Position numbers and translations under genes: made by a program. A DNA stretch of 9,379 bases from Bacteroidota bacterium (GTDB lineage Bacteria > Bacteroidota > Ignavibacteria > Ignavibacteriales > Ignavibacteriaceae). Under the pieces are notes generated by a model that saw only the letters and a list, made by a program, of their open reading frames with translations, was not told the DNA's origin and made no database searches. This document shows, in pieces, positions 6,449 through 9,379 of the stretch. Numbering within the stretch: position 1 is the stretch's first letter; each line of letters starts with the position of its first letter. Location: contig JAJYOQ010000137.1 of assembly GCA_021796135.1 (NCBI GenBank), positions 1 to 9,379 of the forward strand, in the 5' to 3' direction.

Positions 6449-8077
6449 TTACATTCTCTCAGGAGCGCTGACTCCTAATATTGAAAGTCCGTTCCTAATT
6501 ACTATTTTGGTTGCAATTGCAAGAGATATGCGGGCTTCAGCTAATTTCTTTTCTGTACCTAAAATTCTGCAGAAGGTGTAAAATTTATGAAATGCTGCGG
6601 CTAACTCTTCGAGATAGGAACTAATTCTGTGTGGCTCAAAATATTCTGCGCTTAATAGAACTTCATCTTGAAATTGATGAATTTTCTTTAATAATTGTAT
6701 CTCTTCTGTCGAAGTCAACAAATTCAAATCACTCAAAGAAGATTCAAGGTTTTCTTTTTCAATCATTTTAAGAATAGAAGCAATTCTTGCATGAGCATAC
6801 TGCAAATAAAATACCGGATTTTCATCGGATTGTTTTTTTGCAAGAGCAAGATCAAAATTCATGTGGGTAGTAATGTTTCTCATATTAAAAAAGTATCTCA
6901 CAACATCACTGCCGACTTCGTCTATGAGTTCATCAATTGTGATATAATTAGCTTTCCGCGTTGACATTTTAACTACTTCCCCGTTTTCCATTATCGTAAC
7001 AAATTGGTGAATTAATACTTTTACTTTTAATGGATCATATCCGAGGGCTTTCAACCCTGCAACTACATCCGGATAAGTTGCATTATGATCAGAGCCGAAT
7101 ATGTCGATCATTAGATCGTATCCTCTCTGAAATTTAGTAATATGATAAGCTATATCCGGAAGTCTATACGTGGGTTCACCGGTAGATTTTACGATTACTT
7201 TATCTTGTTCGTTTCCTAATTCTGTAAGCTTTAGCCAAAGAGCACCGTCTTTTTCATATACAAGATTTTGCGCTGTTAGATTTTCTATTACTTCCTTAAT
7301 TTTTCCTTCTTCATATAATGAATTTTCATTAAAAAAACTATTATGATTGATATTAAGTCTTTTCAGAGTGCCTTTAATATCTAAAAATATTTCATTTTCT
7401 GCTTTTTCTTTGAAAATGCCTTCCGGCGGCTCATTGGAGTATTTATCTCCGGATTCTATAAAAATTTTTTTTGCAATTTCTTTTATGTACTCGCCCTGGT
7501 AATAATCTTCAGGAAAATCAGATTTTATTCCTATTAATTCCAAATACCGAAGCCTTACAGAATCACCTAATACTCGCATTTGCCTGCCGGCATTATTGAA
7601 ATAATATTCTCGATCAACTGAATAGCCAACCCATTCCAAAAGATTTGAAATAGTATCGCCGAATACAGCATTTCTGCCATGCCCAACGGTTAAAGGACCG
7701 GTTGGATTTGCTGACACAAACTCAACATTTGCCCTTTTCCCTATATATTTTTTTGATTTCCCAAAATTTTCCTTTTCAGACAAAACTTTATCTATTATTT
7801 GCGATATAAAAGAAGTCGTGAAATAAAAATTAATAAAACCAGGTCCCGCTATTTCAATGTTTGATATTGTTTTTGAATCATATTTCAGAGATGCAATAAT
7901 TTCATTGGCTATATCAATGGGTTTTCTTTTCAACTTTTTTGCCAATAACATTGCTGCATTTGACGAAAGGTCACCGTGGGCATCAGTCTTAGGTATATCA
8001 AATGTGAGATTAATCTCTCTAAGATATTCTAATTTATTTGAAGCTTCAGAAAAAATTGAATGTAAATATTCTTTCAA
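6449..8077 (-). CDS. argS: Arginyl-tRNA synthetase
   Basis: A 542-residue class Ia synthetase that attaches arginine to tRNA-Arg using ATP. The N-terminal ArgRS-specific domain spans about 1-90. The catalytic core follows, with NPTGPLTVGHGRN (124-136) as the HIGH region; here the usual first His is Thr130 (TVGH). KMSTR at 370-374 is the KMSKS-loop equivalent. The DALR anticodon-binding domain runs from about 420 to the end, including QYAHAR (426-431), and the protein closes with the common ending SAPERM. The start is TTG: an in-frame TGA lies two codons upstream and no ATG or GTG fits, while GGGA (8088-8085) is seven bases ahead. It is the last gene of the minus-strand run, 46 bases after rsfS, with a hairpin at the rsfS stop. 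Length is slightly short for the family but no domain is missing. Confidence 0.97.
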   Translation of the reverse strand: MKEYLHSIFSEASNKLEYLREINLTFDIPKTDAHGDLSSNAAMLLAKKLKRKPIDIANEIIASLKYDSKTISNIEIAGPGFINFYFTTSFISQIIDKVLSEKENFGKSKKYIGKRANVEFVSANPTGPLTVGHGRNAVFGDTISNLLEWVGYSVDREYYFNNAGRQMRVLGDSVRLRYLELIGIKSDFPEDYYQGEYIKEIAKKIFIESGDKYSNEPPEGIFKEKAENEIFLDIKGTLKRLNINHNSFFNENSLYEEGKIKEVIENLTAQNLVYEKDGALWLKLTELGNEQDKVIVKSTGEPTYRLPDIAYHITKFQRGYDLMIDIFGSDHNATYPDVVAGLKALGYDPLKVKVLIHQFVTIMENGEVVKMSTRKANYITIDELIDEVGSDVVRYFFNMRNITTHMNFDLALAKKQSDENPVFYLQYAHARIASILKMIEKENLESSLSDLNLLTSTEEIQLLKKIHQFQDEVLLSAEYFEPHRISSYLEELAAAFHKFYTFCRILGTEKKLAEARISLAIATKIVIRNGLSILGVSAPERM

Positions 8078-8084
8078 GTGTCAG

Positions 8085-8088
8085 TCCC
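8085..8088 (-). promoter_or_regulatory. SD sequence for argS (supports TTG start)
   Basis: GGGA on the minus strand ends seven bases before the TTG at 8077. The in-frame TGA at 8083-8081 rules out an earlier start. Confidence 0.5.
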
Positions 8089-8107
8089 GGTAATATTCGT
8101 TAATAAT

Positions 8108-8115
8108 CAAAAATA
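8108..8115 (-). promoter_or_regulatory. Possible -7 element ahead of argS
   Basis: The minus strand reads TATTTTTG, the same octamer found ahead of the DUF2911 gene and a match to the Bacteroidota TAnnTTTG consensus. It would start a transcript near 8101, about 24 bases before argS, which would let argS be expressed apart from rsfS. No clear -33 element is visible, and the T-run may instead belong to the hairpin just upstream. Confidence 0.2.
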
Positions 8116-8130
8116 GATTAGAGCTAATCT
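8115..8130 (-). terminator. Short hairpin at the rsfS stop, weak bidirectional terminator
   Basis: AGATTAG and CTAATCT form a perfect 7-bp inverted repeat separated by AG; in practice the stem would be 6 bp with a GAGC loop. It is flanked by T-runs on both strands: TTTTT follows on the minus strand after one A, and six T's follow on the plus strand. It covers the TAG of rsfS. The stem is AT-rich, so termination would be inefficient; partial read-through into argS, or RNA-end protection, are equally possible. Confidence 0.35.
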
Positions 8131-8519
8131 TTTTTAGCTGTTCTGGGTTTTCTTTTTACAGGAGGCTTTAACGCCGGATCTATTAATTCTTTTACCGGAG
8201 CATCTCCCCACAACTTTTCGAGGTTATAAAATTCTCTTGCGTCTTTTTTAAATACATGCACAACGACATCAATATAATCTATGAGCACCCATGAAAGTGC
8301 CTGGTACCCTTCTTTATGCCAATTTTTAATTCCCTCATCGCGAAGACCCTTATCCACTTCATCTGCAATAGCTTTAACCTGAGTGTCGGAATCTGCACTG
8401 CAAATAACAAAATAATCAGTCATTGTAGTAAGCTTACGTAAATCAAGAATTTTTACGTCAAGCCCTTTTTTTGCAAATATAAAATTTGCAATTTTTTTAG
8501 TAAGTTGTGTTGAATTCAA
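8124..8519 (-). CDS. rsfS: Ribosomal silencing factor RsfS
   Basis: A 131-residue cytosolic protein of the RsfS/YbeB/Iojap family. It binds ribosomal protein uL14 on the large subunit and blocks joining of the small subunit, lowering translation when nutrients are scarce. Conserved features: DLRKLTTMTDYFVICS (26-41), SDTQV (44-48), a WHKEG (67-71) and DVVVHVF (84-90), then REFYNLEKLWGDA (95-107). Residues 108-131 are a Lys/Arg/Pro-rich tail beyond the core; E. coli RsfS is about 105 residues, so this tail is an addition that could touch rRNA (inference). The start is TTG with AAGG at 8528-8525; no ATG or GTG is available before the in-frame TAA upstream. It begins seven bases after the LytR_C gene, whose TAA overlaps the SD, so the two are likely translated together. 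Confidence 0.96.
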   Translation of the reverse strand: MNSTQLTKKIANFIFAKKGLDVKILDLRKLTTMTDYFVICSADSDTQVKAIADEVDKGLRDEGIKNWHKEGYQALSWVLIDYIDVVVHVFKKDAREFYNLEKLWGDAPVKELIDPALKPPVKRKPRTAKKD

Positions 8520-8524
8520 TTTTA

Positions 8525-8528
8525 CCTT
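8525..8528 (-). promoter_or_regulatory. SD sequence for rsfS (TTG start)
   Basis: AAGG on the minus strand is five bases before the TTG at 8519 and overlaps the TAA of the preceding LytR_C gene, a layout favouring translational coupling. Confidence 0.5.
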
Positions 8529-9015
8529 ATTGGTTTGGTTTTAAAGTTTCAAAATCTTTTCCGATTACAACCGATGCATCGAGAAAATAATTTTTATTTA
8601 TTTGTTGAATTATATTTTTTCTATTTATGCCCAAAGAATCGGCTATTCTATCGGCATTAGCAATATTTCCTACTCTGTCAATCACCATTGATTTTTCAAT
8701 GTCAAATGAAATATAATTACCAATTTGTACAACATCAAAATGGCGCTGACGTAAAAAGGAAGTAAAATTATCTGCAGCACCCGGAATTCCGCATCCATTT
8801 AGCACTTCCACCTGAATTACAGGGCTGCTTTTTTGTGTATAAATTTTTTCAACTTCCGAACTTGATCCCCCTAAAATCTTATGTGTTAAGGAATAACCGA
8901 GAAAAATTATTATTAGAAATAATATAACAATTACTGAATTGACTAACTTATTTGAATGAGAAGCTAATAAATTGTTTAAATGAGCCGTCTCCTTTAATTG
9001 GATTTTTTCCTTCAC
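8527..9015 (-). CDS. Membrane-anchored LytR_C domain protein
   Basis: A 162-residue protein with a short polar N-terminus, one transmembrane helix at about 25-44 and a LytR_C domain at about 66-155 that should lie outside the inner membrane. LytR_C is recognised by the opening VEVLNGCGIPGAA (69-81), the middle NADRIADSLG segment and the closing VVIGKD. This domain is best known as the C-terminal part of LytR-CpsA-Psr ligases, which attach polymers to the cell wall, but the catalytic LCP domain is absent here, so no ligase activity is expected. The start is GTG; a TAA lies directly before it in frame and no later ATG, GTG or TTG precedes the helix. There is no good SD. It sits seven bases ahead of rsfS and 40 bases after the outer-membrane protein gene. 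Its function is not known to me. Confidence 0.82.
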   Translation of the reverse strand: MKEKIQLKETAHLNNLLASHSNKLVNSVIVILFLIIIFLGYSLTHKILGGSSSEVEKIYTQKSSPVIQVEVLNGCGIPGAADNFTSFLRQRHFDVVQIGNYISFDIEKSMVIDRVGNIANADRIADSLGINRKNIIQQINKNYFLDASVVIGKDFETLKPNQ

Positions 9016-9055
9016 TTAAAATAAATATTCCGTCATAATTAAATTTTTAATGAGA

Positions 9056-9379
9056 TTATCTTCCGGTGAAAAAGTTATTATTCCAATTGTTCCCGAAACC
9101 TCCTAATGATGAATAAGGAGAATAATAATACGGTAAGCGGCTGTATTCAAATGATATGGAGACATCCTTCCAAGGTTTATAATTAACTGCTGCACGATTT
9201 AGATAAATTCCGTTTATACTATTTTGAAAACTTTTTCCGAAAGTACTATATGGAGAATTAACTACGCTTGCTTCTAATTCGACATCTAAGTTTTTGCTAA
9301 ATTGATATGACATATTATTAGTATATACACCAAGTGCCATTCCCTGCCCGCCAAAAGTCGAATAAGACATGCTGTATGA
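9056..9379 (-). CDS. Probable outer-membrane beta-barrel protein, C-terminal part (partial)
   Basis: The reading frame stays open to the right edge, so the ATG at 9370 is probably internal and the gene begins outside the window; about 107 residues are visible. The sequence is rich in Tyr, Asn, Ser and Phe, and shows alternating polar/hydrophobic stretches such as DVELEASVV, AAVNYKP and VSISFEYSRLPYYY that look like beta strands joined by glycine/asparagine turns. This fits the end of an outer-membrane beta-barrel protein. It does not end in the aromatic residue typical of many barrels (last residues FFTGR), so a periplasmic beta-rich protein is also possible. It is first of the visible minus-strand run, 40 bases before the LytR_C gene. 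I cannot name a family. Confidence 0.5.
   Translation of the reverse strand, partial: SYSMSYSTFGGQGMALGVYTNNMSYQFSKNLDVELEASVVNSPYSTFGKSFQNSINGIYLNRAAVNYKPWKDVSISFEYSRLPYYYSPYSSLGGFGNNWNNNFFTGR

Noticed and set aside
6461..6476. AGGAG...CTCCT inverted repeat near the comF/argS convergence as a terminator
   Set aside because: The stem is only 5 bp, it lies in the argS coding end, and no T-run follows on either strand.

Overview
The window is AT-rich (roughly one third G+C by eye) and densely coding. It reads like a chromosomal housekeeping segment from the Bacteroidota/Chlorobiota side of the FCB group, most plausibly an Ignavibacteria-type genome. Reasons are the AT-rich codon use, a secreted DUF2911 protein, a VWA/GATase-like membrane protein, a short LytR_C protein next to rsfS, and frequent TTG starts with visible Shine-Dalgarno (SD) sequences. 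The taxonomic call is inference; no rRNA or other decisive marker is present.

Layout. (1) 125-748, +: a secreted DUF2911 protein. It converges on (2) 770-1871, -: a two-gene unit of a TMEM175-type K+ channel followed one base later by a macro-domain ADP-ribose hydrolase. (3) A 107-bp divergent intergenic region (1872-1978) with a promoter-like sequence for the + side. (4) 1979-6445, +: a tightly packed unit surE, PhzF-family isomerase, a large VWA membrane protein and comF, with junctions of 17-nt overlap, 1-nt overlap and 0-nt gap. (5) It converges, three bases apart, on 6449-9370, -: in transcription order, the C-terminal end of a probable outer-membrane beta-barrel protein that enters from beyond the right edge, a membrane-anchored LytR_C protein, rsfS and argS.

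How the genes fit together. The right-hand unit joins translation functions (RsfS, which blocks subunit joining; ArgRS, which charges tRNA-Arg) to two envelope proteins. The left-hand operon joins nucleotide-phosphate metabolism (SurE), a PhzF-fold enzyme of unknown substrate, a periplasmic VWA protein of unknown role and the ComF DNA-uptake factor. No common pathway is evident, so co-expression is the safer reading than a shared biochemical system.

There are no rRNA or tRNA genes, CRISPR arrays, insertion sequences, phage genes or defence genes, and no gene-free stretch over 300 bases. I do not see a clear new multi-gene system. The least understood parts are the VWA/GATase-like protein, the stand-alone LytR_C protein beside rsfS, and the K+ channel/macro-domain pair. 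Four of the eleven genes (surE, comF, argS, rsfS) start with TTG and one with GTG.
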